The notes under the pieces were generated by a model that worked only from the letters and a program-made list of their open reading frames with translations, was not told where the DNA came from and searched no databases. A stretch of 64,000 nucleotides of DNA from Hemileia vastatrix (taxonomy: Eukaryota > Basidiomycota > Pucciniomycetes > Pucciniales > Zaghouaniaceae), in contig JASXTE010000011.1 in NCBI GenBank assembly GCA_030280995.1, forward strand, positions 17,192,603-17,256,602. Reading direction: 5' to 3'. Positions 30,469 through 42,855 of this stretch are shown piece after piece. Numbering within the stretch: position 1 is the stretch's first letter; each line of letters starts with the position of its first letter. Made by a program: the position numbers and the translations under genes.

Positions 30469-31247
30469 TGTCATGCGCCACATGACACTCGAGGCAAAAG
30501 CAGCTCAAATACATACTCGAAGTGCAGAAAGCAATTCTCGATAGAAACTGCAACTTTCCTTTGTGTACTCGCTATTCCACCACGCTAGCCTAAACTTTAA
30601 ATCTAAATTAGTCAATCTCTCAATAGTGTGTCTTAGTCTTTTTCTCAATAAGCCACGCACAGCCCAGTAGTTAATATAATAGTACATTAAAAGGTTTATG
30701 AAATGTCTGTGGGTTATTAAGGGGTAGTGAACATGGACGGAATTGTTAGTGGAGGATTAAGGGGTTAACAGATGTTAGTGAGGAGGGTCCAGGTGTAACG
30801 GATGTATTTTAATGGTCTGTGGTGTGCAAAATAGTGGATGGGTATGAGGTCAATGCGAGGAGGAGTAAAGGATATAAAAGGGGTTGGGTTTTTGGTTCAA
30901 TATTCTTTAGAATTAAATTATAAAACGTATTTATAGTTAATAGTGGTAAAAGCTTTTAAGTAAAATCATTATTATTGTATCTTTCTTTATTTTCTCAATA
31001 ATCATTTCTAAATCCTAAATCTTTGATTGTTGAGTTTCCAACCCTTCGTGAGATCTTAAGAATTTTAATATTACCTTTCAATTATATTAGAATCCTTCTC
31101 GAACATAACTCAAAGCAGTAGTTCTTTCTTTGAGTCATCTTTGAATCACTTCCTTGAATCATTCCTCTGTGCTTCAAAGAAGTCTCTAAACTCCTCATCT
31201 CACTTACAGGAACATCCTCGACCTTTTGCGTAGGTTGTCTGGTGACA
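30469..31247 (+). repeat. 3' LTR of A2
   Basis: 779 bp, TGTCATGCGCC to GGTGACA, with a deletion of about 23 bp near its start relative to the 5' LTR. Followed by the GTTTG duplication (31248-31252). Confidence 0.92.
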
Positions 31248-31252
31248 GTTTG

Positions 31253-32160
31253 TTTTAATTTTAGTAAGTAAGTGATGTCTAATAACCATCAAAATCCTCC
31301 CTTACTTATACCAAAATCCACTGGAGTGCACAGACCATCAATCCAGATGATATCACAGCTATCCCCTGAAATTACAGCACTGTGAGGGCCCATCACCTCC
31401 CCATGGCATCAACTTCAAGCAGATTCAAAACTCAGACCTCCAGTAAGGACCCTCCATCACAATCAATGATAACACAGACCCATACCATAAATAGAAAATC
31501 CAGATAAAAGCGGATACCATAAAGAAACAGGTAAAATAACTCATACAAAGAGAATATAATGAAACCCAAAGCATATAAAGGAAAAAAATGAAATGTCCAT
31601 GACCCCAATAATATCCCCAAGCATCCATATTAACCCAGCAATGACCTCCCCACCCATAAATCTGTGAATATCCATCCAAGGAAGCAGATTAAGTTGTCCA
31701 GACTGAGTGTATGCGCCTGAAATAGATGTTTATGCTTCTGTAGGCGTTTTGAGTCCACTATAGATGTTCATATGACCTAAGATAAGCAGAAAAACAAAGG
31801 TTATTGGCTATTAAGAGGCTAAAACCCACTTATATACCTCAATATTCATAATATACTGCATATTTCACTGAATATGAGATTTATGTATACATATAAGCTT
31901 ATGTATGTCAATAATTACTTAATATCACTTAAGATAAGTATATTAGGACTCTATCAACACCTTAATAAGTATTATTAGGCTATGGCTAAGCTATTTAAAC
32001 AACTATAATTTGTATAATAGAGTAATAATTATATATATATGCAATATAATCATATATATTATTGTTTTAACCTTATTTTTAAGATATAAGCTTAATGTAC
32101 TTAAGGTTATCTTATTTTAAGTATAAGAAATACTCAGTCCTACGGATATCTAGGCTGACA
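31253..32160 (-). repeat. E3 left LTR, second part
   Basis: Continues the LTR interrupted at 14115 and matches 38900-39813, ending GGATATCTAGGCTGACA. The polypurine tract (GGGTGAGGGAG, - strand) follows at 32161. Confidence 0.92.
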
Positions 32161-32220
32161 CTCCCTCACCCAAAAAAAACAATTAAAAAAATGTTAAGAC
32201 ATTTTAATTAAAAGTAAGGA

Positions 32221-34282
32221 GTGAATAGAAATTTTTTTAAATTTTCTATAATACATATACTGAATAAACAGTATTATTTTGATTTAAATTTTTTCAAGAG
32301 ATTTTTAAAATCAGAGATTTCATTTTCTGGAATGCACTGGTCATATTCACTTGATTTATTTTTAAATCTTTATAGATACTCAACTCCCTTTTCTTTAGTA
32401 AGGTGTCTCTTTTTAAGTATCTTTTCAATTTCTGCCTTTTCAACTATTTCTTCAGGTTGCTATTTATGCCTTCCTGATCTTCTTGGAAATAGAGCAGTAT
32501 CATTAGAATGGTATGGTTTTATAAGAGAAGTAGGAAATACTGGATGTTTTCTATCATATGGTGCATATAGAATAACCTAAACAGCATTGTTACCAAACAT
32601 TTGGTTAACTGAAAATGGTCGAATGAATGGATCCTTCAATTTAACATTACCATTTAAATTGAAATATAGTGTAGTAATAACGACTTCATCACCCTCTTTG
32701 AACATTTGTTCTTTATGGGCTTTATCTTATCTTTTCTTCTCATACTCAAATGCCTTATTTATATATTCTTGAGCATGTTTTCTGCATAATTCTTGCATCT
32801 GAAGAAAAGATTTAGTGCCTGGATGGATATCCAATCTAGGAAATTTATTAAGATTTTTAGAAGGGGTGTTAGGCACATAACCCAACCATAACTCAAATGG
32901 CTTTTTGCCAGTGAAAGAATGTACTGTACTATTGTATGTAAATTCTATACCTGGGATAAGGGTTACCCAATCATGCGAGAATTTGGCATTGTCTATAAAG
33001 TTATGACCAAAAGCACAATATCTTCTTATCATATCTTCTAAAGTTTGTATCATTCTTTCTGCTAGCCCATCAGTTTTTGGATGGTGTGCTGTAGAAAGTT
33101 TTAATTAACACCCTGAAACATCCATAACTGATGTCCAGAACTCAGAAGAAAATTTAGGATCTCTGTCAGAAACTATTGCTTTGGGGAAACCTGCTATATT
33201 TAACATTTGTGTCCAACATAAAAAAGCTAAGTCCTTTGCGGAAACCTCTTTGTGGTTAGGAATAAATTTACACATCTTTGTAAATCTATCTACAATTACC
33301 CAGCAGGAATTATAACTCTTATGCCTTGCTATTGGCAAACCTGTTACAAAGTCCATGTTAATTATTTCCCATGGAGCTTTTAGTTTCTCAATTTTTTATA
33401 ATAAACCAGCTCTTTTGCCTGTTAATCTTTTAGATTTTTGACAAGAATCACATGTCTCAACATATTTTTGAGAATCCTCAGACATTTTAATCCTCCAAGC
33501 TGTGTTTTTTACTCTGGTTAATGTTTTATGGTAGTCAAAATGACCTGCTAAGATATCATCATGACATATACTTAACATTAACTCCTTCATTGAAGGGGAA
33601 ATTACAATTACAATATTTAATTTTTTCCTGTAATATATAAAACCATTCTCAATAGAAAATTTAACTTTTTCTAATGCCTCTTTATACTTATTTGGTAATG
33701 TATTTTTTAAAACATTCATTGAAGCATTAGATGTATCATTTAAAATTTTAGTGAGTTTACTCAAGTCAGGATCTGAAGCATACATATCAAGAATTGATTG
33801 CATAAATTCATCCTCAAGATCTATAATATAAATGCCATAAATTTTAATAATCTCTGTTTCAGGAACATAAGCAGGATTATCATCATTATTAGGAAGAGGT
33901 ACTCTAGATAACAAATCTACATTAGAGTGTAAGGTTACTGCTCTATGTGTAATAGTCATCTGTCCCCTGTATTTTTGTACAGTAATTGCCATCTACAAAT
34001 GTGTCTATTAGGAGTTTTCATGTTTAAGAGTGACTTTACTGAACTACATTCAGTTATTAACTCAAATTTTTGGTCTTCAAGGTACTAATGTAGCTTCTCA
34101 AGAGCCCATACTACTGCCAAACATTCAAGTTGAGTAGCACCATATTTCAATTCACTACTTCTTCGAGTACGTGAAATATAGCAAATTACTTCTTCTGACA
34201 TTTTTCCTTCAATAAGTTGTTTTTGATGCAAAGCAGCACCCAGACCAATAAAACTGGCATCTGTATACAATACAAAAGGCAA
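32221..34282 (-). pseudogene. E3 RNase H, integrase and chromodomain remains
   Basis: 34282-34085 is RNase H (LYTDASFIGLGAALHQKQ). 33992-33396 holds its end plus the integrase zinc region (ICHDDILAGHFDYHKT, CDSCQKSKR). 33356-33105 is the DDE core (MDFVTGLPIA, VSDRDPKFSSEFW). 33053-32727 follows after GLAERMIQTLED with WLGYVPNTP. The chromodomain at about 32270-32400 reads through a stop, with the Trp of the relatives' RW motif replaced by Cys. All pieces are interrupted by stops. Confidence 0.8.
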
Positions 34283-34420
34283 TTAGAAATCTGGTAATCC
34301 CAAAATAGGAGCAGTCATCAAACATTCTTTCAACTTATCAACAGCTTGTTGTATTTCATTATTCTAAATGAAAGCTTCTGATTTCTTTATCAGTGTGGTC
34401 AATGGTGCAGCAACTAATTG

Positions 34421-35947
34421 TTAGTTCTTTATATATTGTCTATAATAACCACAAATACCAAGAAAAGATTGTATATCCTTTACATTTTGAGGAATTCCAA
34501 TATTCTTGATTGCAGCCACCTTATTTTGGTCTACACATATTTGTAAGCCAGATACAATATGACCAAGCACTTTTAAAGATCCAAACCCAAATTTACATTT
34601 TTTCAATGCAAGGGTCATTTTTATTTCATCCTTTTTTTAAAATACCTTCTTTAAATGGATTAAGTGTTCATCATAGGTCTTAGAGAACACTATGATGTCA
34701 CCAATGTATACCATTAACCATCCCTCAATCATTTCATTATGGAATGTTATATCCATTAGCTTCTGAAATACTGAAGGAGCATTTTTTGGTTCAAATGGCA
34801 TCCTGACATATTTATAAATTCCCATGTGTGTTGTTATCAACAAAAACTTCAGTGAATTCTTTTAAACAGGAATTTGATGGTACCCTTTTTTTCCATCTAG
34901 GCAACTTATATATTTAGCACCTTTAAGGGTAGCATGTATAGAGGCAATCCTTGGCAAGGGATAAATATCATCTACTGTAAATGTATTTAATGCTCTATAA
35001 TCAACGCACAGTCTTGCTTTATCTTGTTCATAAGAAATTAGCACTGGTGATATTACACAATATTTTAGTGTAGTTTCAACCTTTTCAAGAATGTTCATTT
35101 TTAATAAAATTTTAATATTATCCTCTATTTCTTTCCTCTTCATTTGTGAAGCAGGGTATGGTTTCTTTTTAAGACTAGCAGGAATATTATCCATATCGCA
35201 GGTTAAAATAATCTTCATTTCATGATCTTTTACAAGGCCAAGTTCATTTGTACCATGTGCAAAAACCATTGGAAATTCTTTAATTAAGTCCAAAATATTA
35301 TTTTTGTCAGCTTTACTTATCTGAGTGCCAAATGATGCTTTTGAAATTTCTGTTTCCAGAAGTTCCATCTCATTGGATTCTCTTCCTTTGCACGGAATAT
35401 TTGTTACTGACTCAATGTGTAAGAATGTGTTAAAAGAATTTATTTTAAATTTCCTTTTACTATTCATGCCAATTGTAAAATTGTTATTAGCAGGGTCTAA
35501 TTTCACACCAAACTTAGTCAGAATATCATTTCCAATGATAAAAAAGTTACTAAAGTTAGTATTATCCATTACTACAAAGTCGCAAGTTACTCTTACATAA
35601 CCATGTTGATGTTTAAAGAAAACAGAAGCTTTGTATCTACTGATGGGATGTAGTACTGATCCAAAACCTCTCCAATTTTTACTTTGAAGGGGTATAAGCT
35701 TAGACTTATATTCACTATCAATTTTCTGTAATGTATTAGTAGAAACAACAGAACCAGCAGATCCTGTGTCCAATACTATATTAACATTTTCACCAGAAAT
35801 GATAGCTGGGACCTTGATAGGTGTCATTCTAAAGTTATCAGCTTGTATATCTTTAATGATTTCAGCATCCTCAAAATTTATTAAAGATTCATTTGAGTCC
35901 ATATTCAATATTGGATTTTCAAAGATGGACAAATCATCTTCCAACAT
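34421..35947 (-). pseudogene. E3 protease and reverse transcriptase
   Basis: 35947-34862 contains the protease (IVLDTGSAGSVVST) and the RT start (KKPYPASQMKRKEIEDN, LCVDYRALNTFTVDDIYP). After a stop, 34843-34637 carries MPFEPKNAPSVFQ and the catalytic box as YIGDIIVFS: the first Asp of YIDD is Gly, so the RT is dead. 34618-34421 is the RT thumb (KKCKFGFGSLKVLGH). Confidence 0.85.
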
Positions 35948-38130
35948 ACAGACTTCATTCTCATCACTATATGAGATATTACTGTCATAATCACTTGTAT
36001 CTTTACTTTTCTCTGTCTCAATTTCAGATTCATGTTGATTTTCAACAATTTTATATTCTTCTCAAATTTGTGACCTTTAACCCAAGGTTTGTTACACTTA
36101 TGACAAGTATTTGTCTCATAATTTTTTGGTACTACAGATGCAGTAGGTTTTTTCTGCTTCTCCTGAAGTGTTTTTGAATTCTGATTTTTCACAGGTTCAA
36201 AATTTTGTTTATAAGTGGAATACCTTGCTTCATACTTATGGTTTAGTAATATTTTATTGCAAATATTAATAAAGTCAGAATATTCAGTTACATTAATTGT
36301 TCTAGCTACAAAAACGTCTCTGACAGATATAGGTAATTTATATATTATTTTATCTTTCCATAAGTTAAAATCCATTTTAGGCTCAATGGATTTTAATATT
36401 TTATTTAAATTCATTAAAAATACCATAGGCTTTTCACCATTCAATGGAGTGTACCTAGTTTTCTCATAAAGTCTTTGCTGAGTGAGTCTGAATTTAGAAC
36501 CTCCAAATTGTTTTTCAATTAGTTTTTTCCATTCATCCCAAGAGTAATCTTTACCCTCATTCAAAACAGCTTCAAACCATAATAAAGCAACATCCTTAAA
36601 TAAAGAGATCAATTTTGATGTTATTTATTCATCTGGCAACTTATATGAGAATTTCAAATTGTCAATTCTTTGGATAAAATTTTGCCAATCAGAGCTGGCT
36701 TCCCCATCATAAGTTGGGTACTGATCTATCTTAGGCCAGTTCTTCTGATTGGATTTTATTTCACCAATCTTAGGTAAATTCAACAACTCATTTACTCTTG
36801 ATAATTGGTCTTGTATTTCCTCCTGTACAGATTTGTGACTTACATTTTCAGATTTGACACTACCACCAGATGGTTTTAGTTGTGGTGGTATAGGGAAGTA
36901 ATGAGATTCACTTTTCCCAATGAGAGGATTATTATTATACTGAGTATACTTATGATTATCCTGGTTCTTTAGAAGATTGGAAGTTTCAATATCAACTTTA
37001 GTCAATCTTTGTAGAAGCTCAGAGACACTTTGATTTGTCTGGGCAAAAGATAACTTAGTTTATGATTCAGTTTTCAATAAATGTGTTTCATGCAATCTTT
37101 CTAACTCACAGAATTTGTTTGAAAGTTCATTATATTTACTACTCAATGAATCATATTTAAGAGTTAGAGACAAATGTTCATTCTCCAATTCTTTATTATG
37201 TGTTGCCAGTTGAGAAATATTTAATGTTAAGGATGAAATTGTATCACTTGTGAGCTTAACTGTCTGTTCCTCACAATCAGTCATTCTATTACACAATTCT
37301 GAAACAATTCTATGGACAGTTGGATTATTGTTAAAATACTCCATGTCTTCCTTCTCAATTCTTTCACTCTCTTGTGAACTTCTCATCTCACTAGTAAGTG
37401 GTGGCAACTGAGGATTAACTGTATTATAAATACTACTGTTTTTATTGAAAAAAGACAAGTCAGGTGTATCTACATTAAAACCTAATTTTCTTTAATCCTC
37501 CTCTATTTTCTGCACAGATTTGACATCAATAATATTACCTACATTGTAACTATCAGTGTTGTGTTCAATCTGAGAGGGTAATCTACTTACCATGGGGTTT
37601 TGTGTGAGCCCTGATTTTTGGCGCCTTTGTTTTCCCTTGTATGGGTGAACTGTGGAGGTCTGATGAGGAGAAGAATCCTTGTTGCAGTTGTGACTGGACC
37701 ATTGTTGATGGAACCAATCCCACTTCCATTTGTCTACCAGTATTTTCTCCTGGGAGTGATGTGACCCTCCTGGGGTAGGGGTTGCTGACTTGGCTGGCCT
37801 ACCTTTAGCTCTGCCAATGATTGGTTCATCTGCTGAAATACTACCTTGCAATTTTTCTGTAATTGCTCTGCCTCCTTGAGAATGAGGAACTTTGATTCCT
37901 CCAACTTCAATACCTGTTTTTCCAGATGGAATAGTTGATCCTGAAGAGGAGGAGACATCTTTTTTATAGTAATCTTTTTTAATAGGGCATCTTTTTCCTC
38001 TATGCTCATTTGCTCTGCCTGGGGGTATGACTGACCCTCCATGGTTATGTCCTGGAGCAATATTTTTGTTAGCTTTAGACCTGGTATTATAAACAGGCTT
38101 TTCACTTAAACTTTCCTGGGGAGCACTCAT
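35905..38130 (-). pseudogene. E3 gag
   Basis: Pieces 38130-37492, 37458-37060, 37005-36625 and 36612-35905 encode, in order, a basic Ser/Gly-rich N-terminus, a coiled coil (ISQLATHNKELENEHLSLTL), a linker, a retro-gag capsid (KQFGGSKFRLTQQRLYE) and the zinc knuckle CHKCNKPWVKGHKF, whose last Cys is replaced by Phe. The first two pieces share a frame with one stop between. Confidence 0.82.
37734..38105 (-). CDS. Overlapping +1-frame ORF in E3 gag N-terminus
   Basis: 123 codons in the same relative frame as in E2 (offset 25 nt, i.e. +1). The helical part IKKMSPPLQDQLFHLEKQVL aligns with the E2 segment IKKLPLEVQVQNLSHQLKTI, followed in both by a Cys, a Phe-Gln and a Pro/Gln-rich tail. The homologue of the WxW motif (KWKWDWFHQQW) follows its stop directly but in the gag frame. 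Confidence 0.45.
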   Translation of the reverse strand: MKSLFIIPGLKLTKILLQDITMEGQSYPQAEQMSIEEKDALLKKITIKKMSPPLQDQLFHLEKQVLKLEESKFLILKEAEQLQKNCKVVFQQMNQSLAELKVGQPSQQPLPQEGHITPRRKYW

Positions 38131-38637
38131 ATTGATTAAAATAACAATATAAAACGTCTACAGAAAAGAAAACCTATTGAAATTAGTAGATTAAAAGTAT
38201 TAGCAATGTTATTACTAATAAAAAGCACTGGAGCTTACCCTGAATTTAAATCTTTATTTATTTAAATAAAATGTAATAAAAATTCGAAAGAATCAGTTAA
38301 AAAAAGATAATAAGTTTAACTAGACCTTTATAAGGGTGAATAAATAGCTTACCAAGCTTCAACTAAATATTAATTTAATTGGGTGTTATATTGGTGACCG
38401 AATACCAAGTGAAATTGGGTTTATATTGGGTACAGTTACTACTGTAAATACCTAATTTTTATTATAAAAAATTAGTAAAATTATTATAAGGGTTCTTTTC
38501 CGCAATCACTGAGTTATTATGACCCACTAATATCCATCTGACCCAAATATTTGGTTATTTTGAGCTATACTAAAGTAAAAATCACGTCCCAAGGCTTATA
38601 CTAAATAATAAGTAAAAACTAAGGAGAGACCCCCAAT
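38131..38637 (-). other. E3 5' leader
   Basis: About 500 bp between the 5' LTR and the gag ATG; no ORF. ATTGGGGGTCTCTCC at the LTR edge (- strand) is the likely primer-binding site. Confidence 0.55.
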
Positions 38638-39813
38638 TGTCAGTGTATCTAGTATTTAAGTATGATTTAATAGTATTGGTTTATGGTCCTACTACTTATT
38701 TATATATTATTTAGTGATTAAACCTCAGGGGAAGACTAAAAAAATAGTTATTCTCAAATAAAACTCACAATACTTAGATTTAAATGCATGCTGGTGGTGG
38801 AAAATAGATGAATAATATATAGTTATAGCTTATATAAAGATAATATCAATTTATGATGGCTTTATAATATATCTTTTAATAATAATAATTGTGTTATAAT
38901 GTATGTTTGAATTTTAGTAAGTAAGTGATGTCTAATAACTGTCAAAATCCTCCCTTACTTATACCAAAATCCACTGGAGTGCACAGACCATCAATCCAGA
39001 TAATGTCACTGCTATCCCCTGAAATTACAGCACTGTGAGGGCCCATAATTTCCCCATGGCATCAACTTCAAGAAGATTCAACACTCAGACCTCCAGTAAG
39101 GACCCTCCATCACAATTAATGATAACACAGACCCATACCATAAATAGAAAATCCAGATAAAAGCGGATACCATAAAGAAACAGGAAAAATAACTCATCCA
39201 AAGTGAATATAATGAAACCCAAAGCATATAAAAGAAAAAAATAAAATGTCTAAGCCCCCATTAATATCCCCAAGCATCCATATTAACCCAGCAATGACCT
39301 CCCAACCCATAAATCTGTGAATATCCATCCAAGGAAGCAGATTAAGTTTTCCAGACTGAGTGTATGCGCCTGAAATAGATGTTTATGCTTCTGTAGGCGT
39401 TGTGAGTCCACTGAAGACGTCCATATGACCTAAAATAAGCAGAAAAACAAAGGTTATAGGCTATTAAGAGGCTAAAACCCACTTATATCCCTAAATATAC
39501 ATAATATACTGCATATTTCACTGAATATGAAATTTATGTATACATATAAGCTTATGTATGTCAATAATTACTTAATATAACTTAAGATAAGTATATTAGG
39601 ACTCCATTAACACCTTAATAAGTATTATTAGGCTATGGATAAGCTATTTAAACTACTATAATTTGTATAATAGAGTAATAATTATATATATATGCAGGAT
39701 AATCATATATATTATTGTTTTAACCTTATTTTTAAGATATAAGCTAAATGTACTTAATTTTATCTTATTTTAAGTATAAGAAATACTCAGTCCTACGGAT
39801 ATCTAGGCTGACA
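38638..39813 (-). repeat. 5' LTR of E3 (uninterrupted copy)
   Basis: 1,176 bp, + strand TGTCAGTGTATC to TAGGCTGACA. It shows what the split left LTR looked like before A2 landed. Moderate divergence from the left copy indicates an older insertion than E2. Confidence 0.93.
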
Positions 39814-40212
39814 CTTAAAATCTTATTTGTATTGTAGAAGGTCATGAACCACCACCAGGTCAAAAGTTAGATGACTTGCAGTCAAGTGGGTTTTTCAGGT
39901 ATCTTAAAGTAACATCAGAAGTAACCTTTGAAGGAAATTTTTTGCTTAACGTAATTACAATCCAAACCAAAACTGTGAATGTCACTGTACCAAAAAAAAA
40001 ATTACAAAAATTATATCTCAATGCTTATTGTTGAAGCTATCTATCTGATTTGAACTTGAGTAATTTTCAAAAAAATTGCCTTACTTCTATATTAGCTTCA
40101 TTTTCCAGGCAAGAAGTCCTTCATACTAAGTTCCTTACAACATTTATTTCAGGCCATGCAATACCTTTTCATAATTTTCTTTCTGCAGGCTGGAAACAAA
40201 GACTTTACCAGG
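39814..40212 (+). other. A1 RT remnant (39814-39855) and 355-bp sequence of unknown origin
   Basis: 39814-39855 continues the A1 RT (AATCTTATTTGTATTGTAG..., codons NLICIVEGHEP). From 39856 to 40212 the sequence has no counterpart in A2. One frame reads about 40 codons (QSSGFFRYLKVTSEVTFEG), and intron-acceptor-like TTTCAG/TTTGCAG-type motifs are present near 40150 and 40190. At 40213 family-A RT resumes about 126 bp upstream of where A1 stopped, so RT sequence is duplicated around this insert. Confidence 0.55.
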
Positions 40213-41211
40213 AAAAAATTCAATGAAAATGCATATGCTGTTCCTCCTATGTCATTGCTTCTTACCTTTTTCAATGGTGCTAATTTCTTTTCAAAAATTG
40301 ATCTTAGAGGCGCTTACAATCTTATTCGCGTTGCGGAAGGTCATAAACTACTGACTGCAATGCGCACTAGACTTGGTAGTTTTGAATATTTAGTTATGCC
40401 TTTTGGATTGTGCAACACACCATCAAATTTTCAAGCTTTTGTCAATGAAATCTTTCAAGATGTTTTTGAACAATTTGTTGTTTTCTACTTAGACAATATT
40501 TTAATTTTCTCAAAGATACTGGATGAACATATTCATCATGTTTGACAGGTTCTAAATCGACTTCCAGATCACGGTCTCTATGCCAAGCACAATAAATGCA
40601 AATTCCATTTTAAATCTATCAATTTTTTGGGTTTTACGTTATCTACTGATGGTTTAGTCATGGACAACAAAAAGGTCCAAAAAGTCCTGGAATGGCCTGA
40701 GCCCAAAACCGTCAAATCCCTCCAAGAATTATTGGGTTTTGCAAATTTCTATAGAAGATTTATTTAAGATTATTCTAAAACTATTTCCAATCTTACTTCT
40801 CTTCTTAGAAAAGATATTCCTTTTGTTTTTACTTCTACAGCATGAAAGGAATTTGAAGCATTAAAGACTGAGTTCACCACAGCTTCAATTCTTTGACACT
40901 ATGATCCTTCTGCTTTAACAATAGTCGAGACAGATGCTAGCAATTATGCTATCGCTGGGGTCATTTCTCAATTCCATCCTAAAACAAAATTGTTTCCTCC
41001 TGTTTATTTTGAGTCATGCAAACTCATTGAAGCAGAATTAAATTACGAAATTCATGACAAGGAACTTTTAGCTATTCTTCATTGTCTTAAAAAATGGCAC
41101 TCTTTTCTTCTCAGCCTAGATACTACTTTTCAAATCTTGACTGAACATAATGCTTTGAAATACTTTATGTCTTCCAAAGTGTTAACCAGGCTTCAAGCCA
41201 GGTGGGCTTAA
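40213..41211 (+). pseudogene. Family A reverse transcriptase and RNase H (A3)
   Basis: Starts NAYAVPPMSLLLT, then [18 protein letters not shown] and [13 protein letters not shown]. The catalytic box reads YLDNILIF: the second Asp is Asn, abolishing RT activity. A TGA follows DEHIHHV, as in A2. The RNase H part at 40990-41211 reads ELNYEIHDKELLAILH and ALKYFMSSKVLTRLQ. Confidence 0.83.
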
Positions 41212-41370
41212 TTTCTGTCTGAATTTCCTTTTTCTATTTCCTATTGCCCAGGTAAGAACTGAATTGTCTCAGATATCCTGTCATGTCAGGACAACGTTTA
41301 CCAACAGCGAGGGGATGCATTTGCTGACAAGAATTCAGCAAATGTGAAATAAATTTTCAATGAAACAATG

Positions 41371-42465
41371 TTAACGACTCATCAACTTAATTTGATGACA
41401 ATTCAATCTTTTCAAAATCCACTATCCAACATCCTCGAAGCTCAGTTGAAGGACAATTATTGTTTAGGGTTAAAAGACAAAATACTCTTGAAGCAATAGG
41501 CCAAAAGATTTAGTATTGAATCAGGTCTATTAGTTTTCGAAGGTAGAGTAGTCATACCTGACAACAATGAAATAAAATTATGGATTTTCAATAGTTGACA
41601 TGATTCTCCATTAGCTGGTCATTTTGGGGTTGATAAAACCTACCAGTTAATAGCGAGGGATATCTTCTGGCCAGGAATGACCAGAGAAATAAAGGCCTAT
41701 ATAAGAGCTTGTTACGAATGTAATAGGAATAAGGCTCCCCGTCACCCAAAGCATGGGTTGCTTCAACCGCTTCCTATTCCCTCTAAACCTTGGAAATCTT
41801 TATCAATGGATTTCATTTCTCAACTTCCTCTTTCTAATAATTTTGATGCTATATTAGTAGTAGTAGATAGATTTTCAAAGATGTCTATTTTTATTAAAAC
41901 CACTACTACTGCTACAGCAGAAGATTTTTCAAAATTTTTTCTAGAATATGTATTTTCAAAACATGGATTACCTAATGATATTATTTCAGATAGAGGCTCA
42001 TTGTTTGTATCCACATTCTGGACTCAACTGTGTTGAAAACTCAATATCACAAGGAATCTCTCCACAGCCTATCATCCTGAAACCGATGGGCAAACAGAAA
42101 GGTTCAATCAAATCCTTGAACAATACCTTTAAATTAATTTCAGTTACCAACAAGACAATTGGATCACATGGTTACCATTGGCCGAATTTGCTTATAATAA
42201 CTCGACTCATTCCTCGACACGACAATCTCCTTTCAAAACTGTTTATGGAAGACATCCTCAATTCAACTCAATCCCCGTAGGAACTAATCATCCTGCTGAA
42301 CATTATCTTCGAACCATATCACGACTCCAAGAGGAACTTAAATCAAATTTGGAATTAGCGATTCGAAGGTACAAGGAACAGGCCGACAAACATCGACAAT
42401 CTGCTCCTTCTTTTAAACCAGGCGACAAAGTATGGCTCGATGCACAAAAAATTCGAACAACTTGA
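41371..42465 (+). pseudogene. Family A integrase (A3)
   Basis: The zinc region has HDSPLAGHF and CYECNRNKAPRH. The core at 41677-42036 has SMDFISQLPLSNNFD and ISDRGSLFVSTFW; TTGAAA at about 42033 replaces TCGACA of A2 and creates a [17 protein letters not shown] follows with the catalytic Glu intact, then WLPLAEFAYNNSTHS. A TAG at 41497-41499 is identical in A2. Confidence 0.82.
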
Positions 42466-42855
42466 CCATCAAAGAAACTAGCTGAAAAGTGCTTGGGACC
42501 ATTTGAAATCGACTCTTAAGTCTCTAAAACTGCATTTTGACTCAAGCTACCTCCTAAATGGCAGGCTATGCACCCTGTTTTCCACGTATCTCTCCTGGAA
42601 CTGGATTGAGAAACATACCCAGGAAGGAACCAACCTCCTCCAGAACTGGTTGAAGTAGAAGACCATCTAGAGTGGGAAGTAAGCCGTATCCTTGATTCAA
42701 GAATGCACAAGGGGAAACTTCAATACCTTGTGGAATGGGAAGGCTTCCTCGATGACTCAGAAAAAACATCTTGTGAACCAGCCATCAATTTTTCTAACAC
42801 CCCTGAACTTCTAAAATCTTTTCATCTTAAATATCCTGTAAAAACAAAACCTTAA
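42466..42855 (+). pseudogene. Family A chromodomain end of pol (A3)
   Basis: GPFEIDS and HPVFHVSLLELD, then the chromodomain WEVSRILDSRMHKGKLQYLV-WEGFLDDSEKTSCEPAINFSNTPELL, to TAA 42853-42855. The conserved Trp missing in A2 is present, while the second aromatic Trp (SWEP in A2) is Cys. This copy shows the uninterrupted target into which E2 jumped in A2. Confidence 0.82.

Larger units (their letters stand above)
14116..31247 (+). mobile_element. Ty3 chromovirus family A, second copy (A2)
   Basis: The 5' LTR is 14116-14917 and the 3' LTR 30469-31247, with duplication GTTTG at 14111-14115 and 31248-31252. It is inserted into the left LTR of E3. The internal region encodes gag-protease-RT-RNase H-integrase-chromodomain on + and an antisense gene on - before the 3' LTR. 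It is interrupted by E2 (19734-28432). Many stops are TGA where another family-A copy reads CGA, so decay is mostly at CpG. Confidence 0.92.
13849..39813 (-). mobile_element. Ty3 chromovirus E3 (outer bounds; interrupted by A2)
   Basis: The left LTR is split by A2 into 13849-14115 and 31253-32160 (1,175 bp together); the right LTR is 38638-39813 (1,176 bp). The internal region is 32161-38637. It is inserted in the A1 RT with duplication CTTAT at 13844-13848 and CTTAA at 39814-39818 (one mismatch). LTRs start TGTCAGTG and end GGCTGACA. The next bases inside the 5' LTR (- strand) are ATTGGGGGTCTCTCC, so a tRNA-type PBS starting TGGGGGTC two bases in is likely. Coding capacity is heavily damaged. 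Confidence 0.9.

Noticed and set aside
31425..31679. 84-codon aromatic-rich ORF in the E3 LTR
   Set aside because: It lies in LTR U3/R sequence, has no signal or domain, and the other LTR copy (39100-39370) breaks it.
32221..32580. 119-codon + strand ORF at the 3' end of E3
   Set aside because: It lies antisense to the E3 chromodomain region, has no counterpart over E2 or E4 beyond mirror-frame similarity, and has no promoter or intron evidence.
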